64,000 nucleotides of DNA from Gorsachius magnificus. Lineage: Eukaryota > Chordata > Aves > Pelecaniformes > Ardeidae. Under the pieces are notes generated by a model. That model was not told where the DNA came from and searched no databases. It saw only the letters and a program-made list of their open reading frames with translations. The stretch is from assembly GCA_034008185.1 (NCBI GenBank), contig CM067085.1, positions 79,410,275 to 79,474,274 of the forward strand, given 5' to 3'. This document shows positions 1 to 12,029 of this stretch, one piece after another (position 1 is the stretch's first letter; every line of letters starts with the position of its first letter). The position numbers and the translations under genes were made by a program.

Positions 1-889
1 CCTGCGGGCACCCTGGGGAGGATTTGTAGCCTCCTCCGAGCTCTGGGGCGGTGGGGCAGTGCAATGGAGAGGTCACTGCTCCCAACGCTTCTCCGGGAGC
101 TCCCGGCGCACCAGTGATGGAGGCCAAGCGTTAGTAGGAGAGGGAGCAGGAGAGGCCATGACGGGAGCCACCGGGAGCAGGGACTCACGAAGGGCAACGC
201 CAGATCCAGCCTCAGCCTTAATTCCATCACAGTTGAGTTTATTTTTTTATTTGAGGCCTTTTTTTTTTTTTTTTGCTTTTCCTAATAATTTCTGGAGCTG
301 ATAGCAATGTAATTGGATGATTCCTTAAGGTCATTTCATTGTGAAGGATTTATCAGAAATATTACCTGCATATTTAGAGTTTAAGAGGGAAAAATATTTA
401 ATTTCTTTTTTTATTGCCCCATTATTTATAAAGTTCTCTTTGAACCTTGTAAATACATTTTTTTCATTTCCCTTCAGAGTTTGTCTTTCTCTTTGGCAAA
501 CATCGATTTTTTTTTTTTTTTCTTCATGTTTTTTCCAGTGAACCTTGAAATTAAAATGTCTTTTTTTGTTTAATTTCTTTTTTGTACCCCGGCCTCATTG
601 TCAGCACAGCAAGAGCAAGGTGCTTTGTTAGATTACTGCTGCTTCAAAGCTACTGAAAGGAAGAGTTGACCACATTTTACCGTTCGTGCGTAGGTCCTTC
701 ATGAGTTGCAGTTATTCTCTTTAAAACACAAAGCCAATCCCAAGTTCTCAGCATTTTAGGGAAGCACTTTACAGTTTTTAGCATTTCAGAGTCAGTTTTT
801 ACCAGATTATACCAGTTTTAAGAATTGTGGAATTCTTTGCCCTCGTAGCGGACAAATCCCACGCACAGAAACGGTTATACACAGAAATA
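1..889. other. Noncoding stretch, no gene recognised
   Basis: The first 200 bases are fairly GC-rich, and the rest is AT-rich with several T runs (for example near 258-274 and 510-522). Open frames are short and resemble nothing I know. No repeat family is recognisable. An unseen exon or UTR cannot be excluded because the window starts here. Confidence 0.6.
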
Positions 890-1052
890 GCAAGGTTTGA
901 AGGCAGAGAGAATATCTTTTATTAGACCAGCTGATATAGTTGGGGGGGGGAAGGGAAAATCTTTCAGACACAAAACCCCCCTGAAAGCCTTTCTGTTTTT
1001 TTCCAACTATATCAATTGTTCTAATAAAAACATATTACCTGCAAACCTCACC
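890..1052. repeat. Imperfect long inverted repeat (foldback), old repeat
   Basis: The left core 917-943 and right core 1003-1029 are reverse complements at 24 of 27 positions. The pairing continues outward with gaps: the left side 890-916 pairs with 'catattacctgcaaacct' around 1030-1050. Inside the loop a second perfect 7-bp pair, ctttcag at 961-967 and ctgaaag at 981-987, extends the symmetry around position 974. The whole block could therefore fold into a long imperfect hairpin. The core 'TGGTCTAATAAAAGATAT' is a motif I associate with old repeats dispersed in amniote genomes, but I cannot name the family. It could be a palindromic nonautonomous DNA element or two inverted copies of one repeat. 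Confidence 0.7.
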
Positions 1053-2304
1053 TCTCTCCTACCCTCCTCCCATTGCAGCCACAGCAACGCTCTTTCTAGC
1101 AGAAAAATAATCGTATGTGTATAGCAAAGAAACCAGAGTGTCATTTTTTTCCAAGTGTTTTTTTGTCAAAACTCCCGTCTCTTCCCTTTCCTACAGGAGT
1201 GATTTTTTTCCAAAGTATTTTTAGAAAAGAATTTTTATGATAATTACTCTGTCATTGTCATTTTATCTGCTGTAGCAGAAGAATTCCCTATTACACAGTC
1301 TTGACTAAGAACGCTTTTTTTCTTTTGCTAAGTAGCCAGGGCAGCATAGGTTAGGAAATTAAAGCTTAAATTATAGTAGGGTAAAGTGGTTGGACCCAGG
1401 AACATGGATACAGTTGTATCCTTGGTCGGCCTGAATGTGCCATCAGAAAGTTAGGAAATTCTTCAAAATACTCAGCTAAAATGAAATCCTCCATAAATTA
1501 AAAGGGTTTGCTTTAGCTTCGTGACCTAGGGTTATACATTATGCTAAGCAAGTATAACAGTCTGTGTTCAAAGGCTAAAGAGCAGGTAGTAAGTGTTTAA
1601 AGCAGCAAGAGTCGTGTTTAAAAAAAAAAAAAAAGTCTTTAAAAATGGATTGTTCTAGGCTATAATAAACTATGAATTGTAAAAGGTTAATTGACAAAAT
1701 GATACTCGTCTCATGCCACCTCTGTAATAGCAATCACTGCTGAATCCATAATTCAAGGGTCTCGCTATATTGACAATTACATTTCCTCAAAAAGACTCCG
1801 GTTATTTCCTCCGTCTGTTTAACCTATGGTAATTAATTATAGATTTCCAAGTGGAACACAGGCAGATACAGGTATCTGCAGCCACTGCGCTGCTGGCAAG
1901 AGAGTCGAACGCCTGTCCACAGCCTGGGGCAGCCCAGGTATCGGAATGAAGATTCAGGCTGGGAATTGACCTTCGCCTCGCCCGCCGTCCGAATCAGAGC
2001 GCCGGCACGGGCAATGGTAATTACCCTCATTGCACATCTGGCATTCGAGGGAGGGCAGCCTTGCCTCAAGGTTGCCGCACTTAGGTTCAAATCCCATTTT
2101 TGCGGAGCCTCTGACCTGCAAATCTGATCTATTTTCCCCTCAGACTGCATTTCTTATTCAATGAGATACACCACACTAGCAGTGAATAAGCTGGCAAGAT
2201 TTCAGGAATAGTCACAAGCATTCACTCAAACTTCTTCCATGTGGCACGTTCTCAGATACGCTGGAGATGCCCTCCTCATGATAGAAAAGATTCCTTCTTA
2301 ACTT
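1053..2304. other. Noncoding stretch, no gene recognised
   Basis: AT-rich DNA with an A15 run at 1620-1634. A more GC-rich island at about 1860-2120 contains an open frame of 105 codons on the minus strand that resembles no known protein. A tRNA B-box-like string (ggttcaaatcc, near 2085) lies in it, but no tRNA or clear SINE structure surrounds it. Confidence 0.6.
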
Positions 2305-2513
2305 TAAGGAAGAAATTCTTTCCAGTGAGGGTGGTGAAACCCTGGCAGGGGTTGCCCAGAGAGGGGGTGGAGGCCCCATCCCTGGGAACATCCCAGGCCA
2401 GGTTGGCCGGGGCTGTGAGCAACCTGATGTGGTTCAAGGTGTCCCTGCTCCTGCAGGGGGGTTGGGCTGGGTGACCTCTAGGGGTCCCTTCCCACCCAAA
2501 ACATTCTGTGATT
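2305..2513 (+). mobile_element. CR1 LINE fragment, 5'-truncated 3' end (copy 1)
   Basis: This fragment starts inside the codons for the conserved RKKFFPVRVV segment near the end of CR1 ORF2. It continues through LPREGVE and ends in the short tail '...cccacccaaaacattctgtgatt'. CR1 is the dominant avian non-LTR retrotransposon; ORF2 encodes endonuclease and reverse transcriptase, and only the last residues remain here. It belongs to the group whose tail carries 'cctgctcctgcagggggg'. Only one tail octamer is left and no target-site duplication is visible, which is normal for CR1. It cannot encode a working protein. Confidence 0.93.
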
Positions 2514-5500
2514 AACTTAATTTTTTTTTCCCTAAAGATATTATGCCAAACGAGAGCTATTTATTTGTTTGTTTGCTTTTTTAAAAAAGCAACAGTTCCC
2601 CAAGAGGAGGACACATGGAGTCACTGCTATTGCTGCCCTGCAGAAAGCCCTTGCTGGGCCCTGGCTATGTCAGCAGCTTCTCTGAGCAGAATGAATCACT
2701 GCATGTTCACTTCTATCCACGCCTGCCACAGCCTGTACCCAAAAAAATGGCACAGACTTGCTAAGATGGGGCTATTATAATGTCTCCTTAATTACAATTC
2801 ATTACTTTTTTTTTTTAACAGTACAAACTTATCAGCTATAACAAAAGACGCTTAAGAAACAAACCTTGTCAAAATAAATGAATTAAGAGCATTCATCCTT
2901 TTCCAGAGTGTGAAGAAGTTTGTAAGGTGATAATGAATTCTGTAATGCATTAGCCAGGCTTCTTAAAATGTGTGTACTACTTACTCCGCAACTTGCTAAA
3001 GTTTTGTCATTCTCACTGTATCCCCAGTTATGGGCACAAATTAGCGAGGTTTGATTGTAATTGGACTTTGAGCAATTCAGCTATTACCCTGCCAAATGCA
3101 GGACGTGTTCTCTGTGCAGAAGCCTGTTAAAGCTGTGTGAAATCCATATGAAATCCATAGGCGTGCTACCGTTGGGCTTTGCTGTGGTGCTTGGCAGAGC
3201 CTCGTGCTGGAGGAGGTGCAGAGCATCCTCTGCTTGCCAGGATCCAGCTATGGCTTGGGCTACCCCCACTCATAGGCAGGTCAGTCCTGTCCCGGCAGCT
3301 GGGGTTAAACCTGCTCCCATGGAGTTCACCAAAAGCAGGGCCAGGCCATGATTTGGGCTATGCTGCCAACAACAATTTGTGGTCTGCTTCCCCAAGACGG
3401 TGCTGGCTTTCCATGTATCAGATACCTTCCACAGTGCTGGGAAATTCAGTCCAGGCACAACTGAACATAGCTCTGGTGGTATTACCAAGTCCACCCATAC
3501 ACACATTGGTTTTTGGATGTGGTTTCTTCCATGCTTTAGTCCTTTTATGAGCGGGGCAGCAGCACAACCTTGCCGTCCCTCTAGGAGCCCGACCCTGCAG
3601 CTCATTGACTTTGTTTTCGGAACTACCTCAACCTCTGCCTAACAGCCCACTTCACATCCGTGATTTTGTCCCTTCACAGTCACAGCCATGACGGTTGCTG
3701 CCCTGAGGGAACAAGGCCCCAGGGTACACACAACAGATGACCAGCATTTCTGCTGCCCCTGCACAGAGCACTTCCCAGACAGCCTGCAGACCTGGGGCTG
3801 CTCCCCCATCTTCCTATTCCATGACTTTTCTTGTAGAGTGTCTCTTCTACCCAATTCGTTGCTATCCTGGTGTTGTCTTCTATCTTCTCATACCCTTTTC
3901 CTTCCCCAGAAGAGTCTTTCCTTTCACCACCAGTTCACAAATTTATGCTTGTCCCCTATCACAGCACCAATCTTGATGTTCCTTTCAAATATTAGAGCTG
4001 CTCTTCTGACAAATTTTGCGGTTTTGTATGCAATAAATGAGCACCCAGCACTTCTTCCATGGAGTGAAATCTTTCCGGCAGCAGCACGGCATGGCCCGTT
4101 TACCTTTCATCAGGTGAACGCTCGTAATACTTAGCACAAAAAATAGATGATGCTGGTGACTCCTCCTCATCTAAACCCAATGCTCTGAGGAGCTGCTCAG
4201 GTTTCTGGAGCTTCTTAACACCGTGGCTTTTTTTTCCCAAAACTGAAGGCAGGTCCTGCAGCCTCACCCTGGTTTTACTCCTCAGAGCACAGCCCTGGTA
4301 CCTTTACTGCCCTACTTCTGTCCATGCGTGGTGGTGGGGCTGACTGCCGCGGTCCTGCTGGGTGCTGGGAAGAGAGGTTGGCTCCCCTCCTTGTTGCTAT
4401 ACCTCCTCCCTCCCACTGTGTCTCGAACAGATGGACAGAAGCACAGATACTATGCTGGACCCAGGCTTCTCCAGCTCCTGGGGACCTCATCCCACCTCGA
4501 GAGCTCAGGCTGAGACCTATCCTGGTGGCTGAAAGCACACACATTTGAGAGGTGCTCTGGAAAACGAGAAGAGTTTGCTGTATTCATCATGGTAAACCCA
4601 ACTGAATTTTTAAGGAGCTGAGCTGCTTGTGATACAGCTCACACAGGGCTGCGGATGGCTTCAACCCGTGTGCTTTCTGATTCTGATAGAAATTCTTCCC
4701 CCTGCTATTTAGAAACAGAGACAGGCACAAGGTCAATACTACCGAGGGTCTGGCTTTAGATTTTTGGCGTTAGAAACATGAATGAGCAGGGAAACAAAGG
4801 CTGTAAGAGACGTATGGGAGAGATGTATCTGAGGTAAGGAAGAAAAAGGGTTGGACAGATATCGAGGGGAACAGTCCAGGACACTGCCCCTTCCCTGGCC
4901 TCCCAGTGATTCCCAGCAAGATGAAGGAATACTGCGCACACAAGAAGAATTTTTCCTAGAGCAATACAACGTGGTTATCACTAGAGTATGTCTGCACCTC
5001 AGCGTGGCGTACAGAGGTTCGGGCTACCCGAAAAGAAGGAAATGTGGAAATCGAGCCTGGATGGCTTCTCCACAGCCCCACGAGGCTATTCCTGGTGCCC
5101 TACTGCAATGAGCCAGGCAGGCGGGTATCCCTTGCCTCCAGCGGGACCGAGACGTGTGGCAGCAGGGAGGACTTCCACAGCCTTCAGTCATGGGAGGTGG
5201 TAGAAAGCACAGAGCTGTGGAGACGCTGAAAGAGCTAAACACGTTTTGGAGCTGCTAACTTTACGCTGCAGCCATTCCCATCCCCACCGCAGCCAAATTC
5301 AAGCAAGTGCAAAAGCAGAATCGCACCAGGCGTATTCGTTCACAGGGAGCAGAACCAAAACCTAAGCTCCGAACTCATGATTAAAGGATGTTTTTAGAGT
5401 GGCAAATAGACACGAACATTTGTGCCCGGAAAACAGTGCGCTGTTTGAATACTGATCTCTGCGGGAGACCCAATATGCCAGTGGAAGAGCTGTTCACGAA

Positions 5501-7732
5501 CATCAACAGTCCAATCTGCGACAATATTTCCTATTAGACATCTCACTGAAACTGCCAGAATGCTGATAAAGCATACGGTAATTTTTAGTTAATCACGTAA
5601 AAGGCATTTCTTAAAGTTGGGATATGCCATACCTGTTGACTGGCAAACCGCTCACGGGAGGTGGTTGGCACCGCGGGTGGAGGACATCGCATCTCTCCAG
5701 TATGGGAGCTCCCCCCACTGCAGCATGGCAGGTCCCATGGGCACGGACCGGTGGGAGGATGGCCAGGGGCAATCCCCAGGGGAAAGCTCCCGCCACAGCA
5801 GCCACAAACCACCCTCTGGGCTGTGTCCCTGTTTGCATCCTGAGCCCCAGACTCACCCGCACAGGGCATGACCCCGTCCCCGCTCCTGTATGTGCTGGAG
5901 CACAGCTTTCCATGTCATCTCATCTCTGCCAGAGTCCTCCCCAGGTGCTGTGAGCATCCCAGCCATGTTCTCACTCATCTTTCCCATAGAATACAGCATT
6001 CTTCGCCGGCATCAGCTGTTCCCAGCAATGTTCAGTGGTAATCATAGCAGTAAGAGTTTGGAGGTTAAGGTGTGTTTTCTAAATGTTCGGTATTTATAGC
6101 TATGGAACAATTCATGAATCCTCACATTCACCTAAAATGATTCGCGGTTATAATTGGAGAAGAGCTTCCACAGGATAAATTAGGCCATGCTGACCCACAT
6201 AAACAAATGGAGTAAACCCCAAGCTGCTGGAATCTATTTAAAATAATACTTTGGCAGCACAGAACAAAAATAGTTTACTGACTGACTAATCAAATTAGGG
6301 TCCAGTTCCTATCAATATATATATCTATAAATATTCTGGTGAAATAAGCAGATGATTTTATTTGCTGCTGTAGAGATGGCACATGCTACTCATGTGGTTC
6401 ATACGCCACCGTGAAAAAAAAAATCCATTACTTTTCGTATGAATTAGGTGAGCGCTCAACCATCTCTGCAACTCATGGAAGAAAACTCTCCTCTACCTAC
6501 CTTACAAATAAACATCTGGTATTCAGCTTAGCTGAAAAATACAGCATGGAAAAAATGCTCTCTAACGTGTTATTTATGCACCTTATATACTGACTATAGG
6601 AAGAACTGAAGTTATTTTCACTAGCGATGTATGTGTAATATCACCAGTGAAAACTAGAAGTAGCTGAACCAGCTGGGATAGACTCCAAGCAGTGCTGATT
6701 TTTCAAGTTTTGGACGCAAAAACAGGAGTTAAGCAGAGCTCTTGCAGCATCTCTGCAATGATGACAGCCGTATTTTCTTGAGGAAAGGATGGAAAACCAA
6801 AGCTATGCGTGGGGGGAAAAAAAAAATGAGCAGAGAGACAACAAACACTCCTCCACTACCATACTATCAAACTTCTCTTGAACGGATCCATCTCTCAACC
6901 CAGCCTTGAAGAAAATGGCGTGCGTGTAGCATGCCCGTGAAGAGTCACAAGATACCCTCCATCTCGTGCTTCTTCACCTCCAGCTCTGCCCTGGGATCTT
7001 GCACCTCATCAGCTCCATCTCTGCTCAGAACAAGGTCGTAACGCGCTGACCTCGTACCTGGCAAAACCAAAACCATCCCGTAGCTCGCTGTTGATTTTAT
7101 CCTCCTTGGAATCTCCAGGCTAGGGGAAGGCATTGAGAGCGCACGACTCCTGCTGACCTTTAGAGAAACTTCCCCTGCATCGCCGCCTCTGGCACGGAAA
7201 ATTAGGAGTCATTCCCCCCGCCTGATTTATGTGTTCCACCGCAAGCACAGCAGATGCATCCCAGACTACTGGAGAAAGGATGAGCCTGAAGAGCACAATA
7301 AACTTTCAAGACACGGCATCCCCGAGCACAGAAGGGCTCCTCTCTCTGAGCCCAGCAGCAGGGCACGCAGCATCCTCATGCCCTTTAGGAACGCAGAGAG
7401 AAGAGCAACCCAGCTTTGCTCTCCATGTATCTACACCTCGGTAAAAAAGGAAGCTACTGGGGTTGGGAAGGGGTCCCACGTTAGCATTTCTCCCATAGCT
7501 TGTGCAGCAGTGTGGTTGGGGTGGAGGGTCCCCAGCACTGCGTGGGAAGGGACCTGAAAGCAGGACCCCAGAGGAGACTCAGGAGAGAGCCGAAGCATAA
7601 GTCAAGAGACACCGGCAAGCAGCAAGAAAGGGCCAAGGTGAGGGTAACTCAGGCTGTAAATCAGTGACTACAATTCAGGCGACAACACGCAGGTCACCTT
7701 CTCCCTGCGCCAGCACAGCCACTCCATCTTTT
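2514..7732. other. 5.2 kb noncoding stretch, no gene recognised
   Basis: No gene or young repeat is recognised. The part at 2810-3070 is AT-rich and listed separately. The part at 3150-5950 is more GC-balanced and gives many short open frames on both strands, none with a recognisable domain. From 5990 to 6900 it is AT-rich again, with TAAT-type motifs around 6240-6300. GT-AG splice sites are too common in such DNA to decide on exons. Confidence 0.6.
2810..3070. other. AT-rich block resembling a conserved noncoding element
   Basis: The block has almost no simple repeats and a balanced mix of TAAT/ATTA cores (for example 'gataatgaattctgtaatgc' near 2930). It looks like the texture of vertebrate conserved noncoding elements, but this is an impression from composition only and conservation cannot be seen from one sequence. 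It could equally be unique intergenic DNA. Confidence 0.2.
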
Positions 7733-8059
7733 ATAGAATCATAGAATCACGGAATGTTTTGGGTTGGAAGGGACCCCCAGAGGTCACCCAGCCCAACCCC
7801 CCTGCAGGAGCAGGGACACCTTGAACCACATCAGGTTGCTCACAGCCCCGGCCAACCTGGCCTGGAATGTTCCCAGGGATGGGGCCTCCACCCCCTCTCG
7901 GGGCAACCCCTGCCAGGGTTTCACCACCCTCACTGGAAAGAATTTCTGCCTTAGATCCAGCCTAAACCTACCCTGCTTCAGTTTAAAGCCATCCCCCCTT
8001 GTCCTGTCCCAGCTGGCCCTACTAAAAAGCTTGTCCCCCCCTTTCCTCTGGGCCCCCTT
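7733..8059 (-). mobile_element. CR1 LINE fragment, antisense to + strand (copy 2)
   Basis: The fragment begins on the + strand with the reverse complement of the CR1 tail (atagaatcatagaatcacgg, at least two octamer units), then 'ttttgggttggaagggaccc'. Reading the minus strand, it covers the ORF2 C-terminal end from the AQRKGG codons through the RFRL, LPREGVE and QARLAGAVSN region to the tail. The 5' truncation lies near 8059, where similarity to the longer copies at 11543 and 31500 stops. A seven-C run at about 8035-8041 matches the open-frame copy at 31500. Confidence 0.95.
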
Positions 8060-8630
8060 TACGTACTTTTCCCAGGCAAAGGGACGGGCAATGCCGTCTG
8101 CTTCAGCTGCTCCTCACAGGGCCCTTGGAGGCTGAATTAATTCTCGCTGGTTCATCAAAGAGCCCTCTGCCTTCCCAAACAGGCACTGGGATTCGGTTTG
8201 CCAGCAATGCATCTGTATAAAACACAGTTTGGCGCCACGTACGTTAATAACCACCATTGCGATCACACCCAACTGCCCGAATGCTGCGCTAAGTAAAAGC
8301 CTTCGAGTGAGATACATATTTTCTCATTAACAATTTGCCGTTAGTCTCAAATCTTAACAACTCAGGGAGCTGGTGCAGACGGAGCAGAGCGGTGCTAGCG
8401 CCGTCACCCCGTCTGCAGCAGGGTCCCCCCGGCACCGTGGAGGGCTCCCCAAATCAGCACGTTTGGAAAGGTGAGCTCCGCACCCCCGGCCCTGGGACAG
8501 GCCACAGCTCGGACACCGCCTTTGCCACGTTAACAGAGAAACATGGCCACCCAACCCCATGCTCTGCATGGCACGGGTGAGCTGGGTCCGGTGACAAGTC
8601 AGGTATATCAGTCCCAGCCCATCTCCATTT

Positions 8631-8650
8631 AAAAAAAAAAAAAAAAAAAA
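8631..8650 (+). repeat. A20 mononucleotide run
   Basis: Twenty uninterrupted A residues. No SINE body or processed pseudogene is visible upstream, so I treat it as a simple repeat. Confidence 0.95.
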
Positions 8651-8654
8651 GTCC

Positions 8655-9120
8655 TGTTCATGACTTTACATTCATAAATACTCTCACAATGTCAAGGGAT
8701 AGGGGTTTTTCATCAATTCATTAGATCTGCTCCCATGAATTATTTATGTGCAGTGCTAAAAATGGTTCTGAAACATTACAAGAATTCAATATCAGTTTTC
8801 ACAGTGGGATTTCATCATTTTAGCACTGGAGCATAATAGCCTAATGCAATACTAATATGATATGGTGCTAATAGGGTACAATGAGAGTTCTCTCTAATAT
8901 GCAAACATTTCCATGTAGCATTATTATTTCTTTTAAGTTAATATGATATGGTGATAATATGATGAAATGAATTAGTTTCATATCATTGTTTGCATGAGTT
9001 GCGCATATTAAAAGAATATTTCCCCCCCCCGCCCGAATTCACTTGGAATGAGCTTGAAAATTTACCCTGTAGTTATTCTTATGCTAATGAGGCTGTTTAG
9101 TAGGAAACACTCCCGCTGTT
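8655..9120. promoter_or_regulatory. Candidate conserved noncoding/enhancer-like block
   Basis: The block is AT-rich with two POU-octamer-like strings in opposite orientation: atgcaaac at 8899-8906 and gtttgcat at 8988-8995. A 15-base string, taatatgatatggtg, occurs near 8853 and again near 8938. Several TAAT/ATTA homeodomain-type cores are present, with an imperfect inverted repeat around 8960-8985 (atgatgaaa...tttcatatcat). These features suit a developmental enhancer, but composition alone is weak evidence and no conservation can be tested here. Confidence 0.3.
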
Positions 9121-9959
9121 GCTTAGCCAGCTGAAGAAAGAACAGGCGCGTGTCACCTCTTGCTGGAATTAGAATTTTCCTGGCCCGTTTTGAAAGCCTC
9201 TGTCCTCAACATGTTTGCTTGAACGTTACCCACGAGCTCCTAGATTCATTGCATATTTATGATAAATTCCCCGGTCAATATTTAAGGGGAAGCGCTTCTC
9301 CATAAGCGGACATGGCTTCCAGTTTGGCTGCCGCTGGGGGGAAAGGCACGGGGAGCGAGGTGCTAGTGGCCCCCACGAACACCGGTGGTGGAGGTGACCA
9401 CAGGGATGGAGATATCCCAGCTTTTCTGGTCTGGGGTCTGGTACATGCTGGGAAGAGCTAGACGGCAAGCCCACACCAAGCTCCGGGGTCAACCGCAGCG
9501 CTCCCCTCCCAGCGGCTGCGACGTTTTGCCAAAGCCCACGGCGTGCATGCATGGATGCCAAAAGCCAAGCTGGTGCGAAGGTTTTACTCTCTGCCCCACA
9601 AAGCAGAATATCCATCAGCCTGGGCGAGAAATCCTTCCCACTCTGCCTGGAAGCGTGCCCTGCTCCCTGGCTGCCACAAGGAGCCCTTCGCTCCCCTGCG
9701 CCGGTGGCAGGCCCGTGGAAAGCATCGTACGGATGCTTTGGCATCCCACGCCGGACACGAGCTACAGGGCTTGGGGCAGCTGAGAAGCCCTGTCCTGACC
9801 CTCTGCCAGCATTTTCCTGCTACACTTACCTGTGCAAACCGGAATGGCTGTAATGGGGCTTTATCTGGTCCTTTTCAGAGGGACACCCGGGACTCGCTGT
9901 ACACATTAATAAATGGACAGGGCAGCGCGGAGGTTTCCTAATTGGGGATGTGGTGGGAT

Positions 9960-10348
9960 TCTGGGGTTGTTTAGTCTGGAGAAGGGGAGCCCTCATCACT
10001 CCCTACAACTGCCTGAGAGGAGGGGGGAGCTGGGGGGGTCGGGCTCTGCTCTCAGGGAACGGGCGATGGGACGAGGGGCACCGGCCTCAAGTTGTGCCAG
10101 GGCAGGGTGAGGTTGGACATCAGGAAAAACTTCTTCCCCGCAAGGGTTGTCAGGCACTGGAATGGGCTGCCCAGGGAGGTGGTCGAGTCCCCATCCCTGG
10201 AGGTATTAAAAAGAAGGGTAGATGAGGTGCTTAGGGCCAGGGTTTAGTGGTAGGATGGCAGGGTTAGGTTAAAGGTTGGACTCAATGATCTTAAAGGGCT
10301 TTTCCAACCAAATGATACTATGATTCTATTCTATGATTCTGTGATTCC
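9960..10348 (+). mobile_element. CR1 LINE fragment (copy 3)
   Basis: The fragment begins at 'ctggggttgtttagtctgga', the codons for the GLFSLE-like segment of the ORF2 C-terminal region. It runs through 'gaggttggacatcaggaaaa' and 'tgggctgcccagggaggtgg' to the tail 'gatactatgattctattcta'. This is the second subfamily group (aagggcttttccaacc), also seen antisense at 13769, 15742, 50820 and 63572. Its tail keeps two to three degenerate octamers. It is 5'-truncated and has no intact ORF. Confidence 0.95.
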
Positions 10349-11542
10349 CACAGAGGATGACATGGGAGGACATTCGTAACATCTAACATCAACCTCAAGC
10401 TATTCCCTCCCTGACTTCCCCATGGAACGGGAGAATGTCCCACATGAAGTGGCTGAGAGCCACATCCTGACCTGCCCACACCCCACTTCAACCTCATGCA
10501 GATCCAGGAACCACCTTCAGATCCCAGCAAATCCAGCTTGGCTGAATCTGAATTCAGGCTCCCCAACCTTTAATTCTCATGAAGTTACTCAGGAAAATTT
10601 TACACGTGAGGTTAACAGCACACGCACAACACTGAAGACTCCCACAAACGTTACAGGGGTTTAAAATGTCAGAAATAAAAGAGGCCAAAGTTGGTTTTTA
10701 AATTATCAGATTTCCAAAGCTACTCTGCATAATTCCCTGTATAATCCCATCTTAAACTCAGAAGACACTCATGCAGATGACATTTCCTCTCTGTTTTGAA
10801 TGGGAATTATTTTTTAAGAGGATACAGAACCTGGAAATATTTCAATAGGTCTGATATTTAAAGCATATTTAATGGCATTTCTGTTTTAATCTTCTTACTG
10901 ACTAAACTTTAAAGAGAGCTGCAAGGAATTCAACAGTGAAAAAAGTAATTAGATATTAGTTAATAACATAACGTGAGTAGGTAATGGGTCATTTGATTCA
11001 GGAACAGGATGAAAATGGGAATGACTGTCGGCACCCCAGCACAGCACGCTTTCTGCTACCTGGAGTGAGGAATCGCCTTGCTCACATCATCCTGACGACT
11101 GGAAAGGTTTCTACTGCTTATGGACTTTGGCTTCACTGTTGGCTCTAGGGTGATCCGAAAGCAACGAGCCAAACTAATCAGATTCTTTATAAATGAGCAG
11201 ATTAAAGGAGTCTTTGCCAGGCAGAGAGCAGAGGCAGCCGAATAATTCTCATAACTTCCATTCGGCGCTTTCTAGCCTGAATGCAACGTAGCGCGGTCCA
11301 AGAGCTCTCAGGGGATGACTACCCACATCAAATGGATCTCACAGGAAATTATACAAAAAAAAAAAACCCCAAACCAACCTTGTTGATTTTCTGAACTTCA
11401 GAGTTTTAGAAACAAACTCTGATTTGATCACGCAAGTTCATCCCCGCTGCCTTGGTGCTGTTGAGAGTTGGGTACTCGACTGCTATCGGGTGGCTTTGAG
11501 TTAGACCTGGTGCTGGTGCTCAGCTTCCTGAACTTTACTCAT
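10349..11542. other. Noncoding stretch, no gene recognised
   Basis: AT-rich from about 10600, with an A run at 11354-11365. Open frames are under 85 codons and unrecognised. I see nothing else. Confidence 0.6.
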
Positions 11543-12029
11543 TCATAGAATCCTAGAATGTTTTGGGTTGGAAGGGACCCCCAGAGGTCACCCAGCCCAA
11601 CCCCCCTGCAGGAGCAGGGACACCTTGAACCTCATCAGGTTGCTCACAGCCCCCTCCAACCTGGCCTGGAATGGTCCCAGGGATGGGGCCTCCACCCCCT
11701 CTCTGGGCAACCCCTGCCAGGGTTTCACCACCCTCCTTGTAAAGAATTTCTTCCTTAGATCCAGTCTAAACCTACCCTGGTTTAGTTTAAAGCCATCCCC
11801 CCTTGTCCTGTCCCAGCTGGCCCTGCTAAAAAGCTTGTCCCCCCTTTCCTCTGGGCCCCCTTGAAGCCCTGAGCGGCCGCACTCAGCTCTGCCCGCAGCC
11901 TCCTCTGCTCCAGGCTGAACACCCCCAACTCTCCCAGCCTGGCCTCAGAGCAGAGGGGCTCCAGCCCTCGGAGCATTTTAGTAGCCCTCCTCTGGCCCCG
12001 CTCAACAGGTCCATGTCCTCCTTGTGCTT
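11543..12029 (-). mobile_element. CR1 LINE fragment with ORF2 C-terminal remnant (copy 4)
   Basis: The tail complement starts at 11543. On the minus strand it encodes a CR1 ORF2 C-terminal stretch with the motifs RGQRRATKMLRGLEPL, LGELGVFSLEQRRLR and GFKGAQRKGG. The frame then breaks: the run near 11838-11843 has six C residues where copies 2 and 12 have seven, a one-base frameshift just after RKGG. The protein remnant is therefore dead. It is very similar to the copy at 31500-32049 and belongs to the same subfamily. The 5' truncation is near 12029. Confidence 0.95.

Larger units (their letters stand above)
8060..9959. other. Noncoding stretch, no gene recognised
   Basis: It contains an A20 run at 8631-8650, the AT-rich block described separately at 8655-9120, and a C run near 9026. 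A GC-richer part at 9230-9900 has overlapping open frames (up to 172 codons on the minus strand) that resemble no protein family known to me. No repeat is recognised. Confidence 0.6.

Noticed and set aside
2075..2100. tRNA B-box-like string ggttcaaatcc
   Set aside because: The flanks do not pair as a T stem or acceptor stem and no A box lies at the right distance. A worn tRNA-derived SINE is possible but cannot be supported.
8631..8650. A20 run as the tail of a processed pseudogene
   Set aside because: The sequence upstream shows no gene-like open frame or target-site duplication.
9226..9744. 172-codon minus-strand frame
   Set aside because: Overlaps several other frames in GC-rich noncoding DNA, with no domain recognised.
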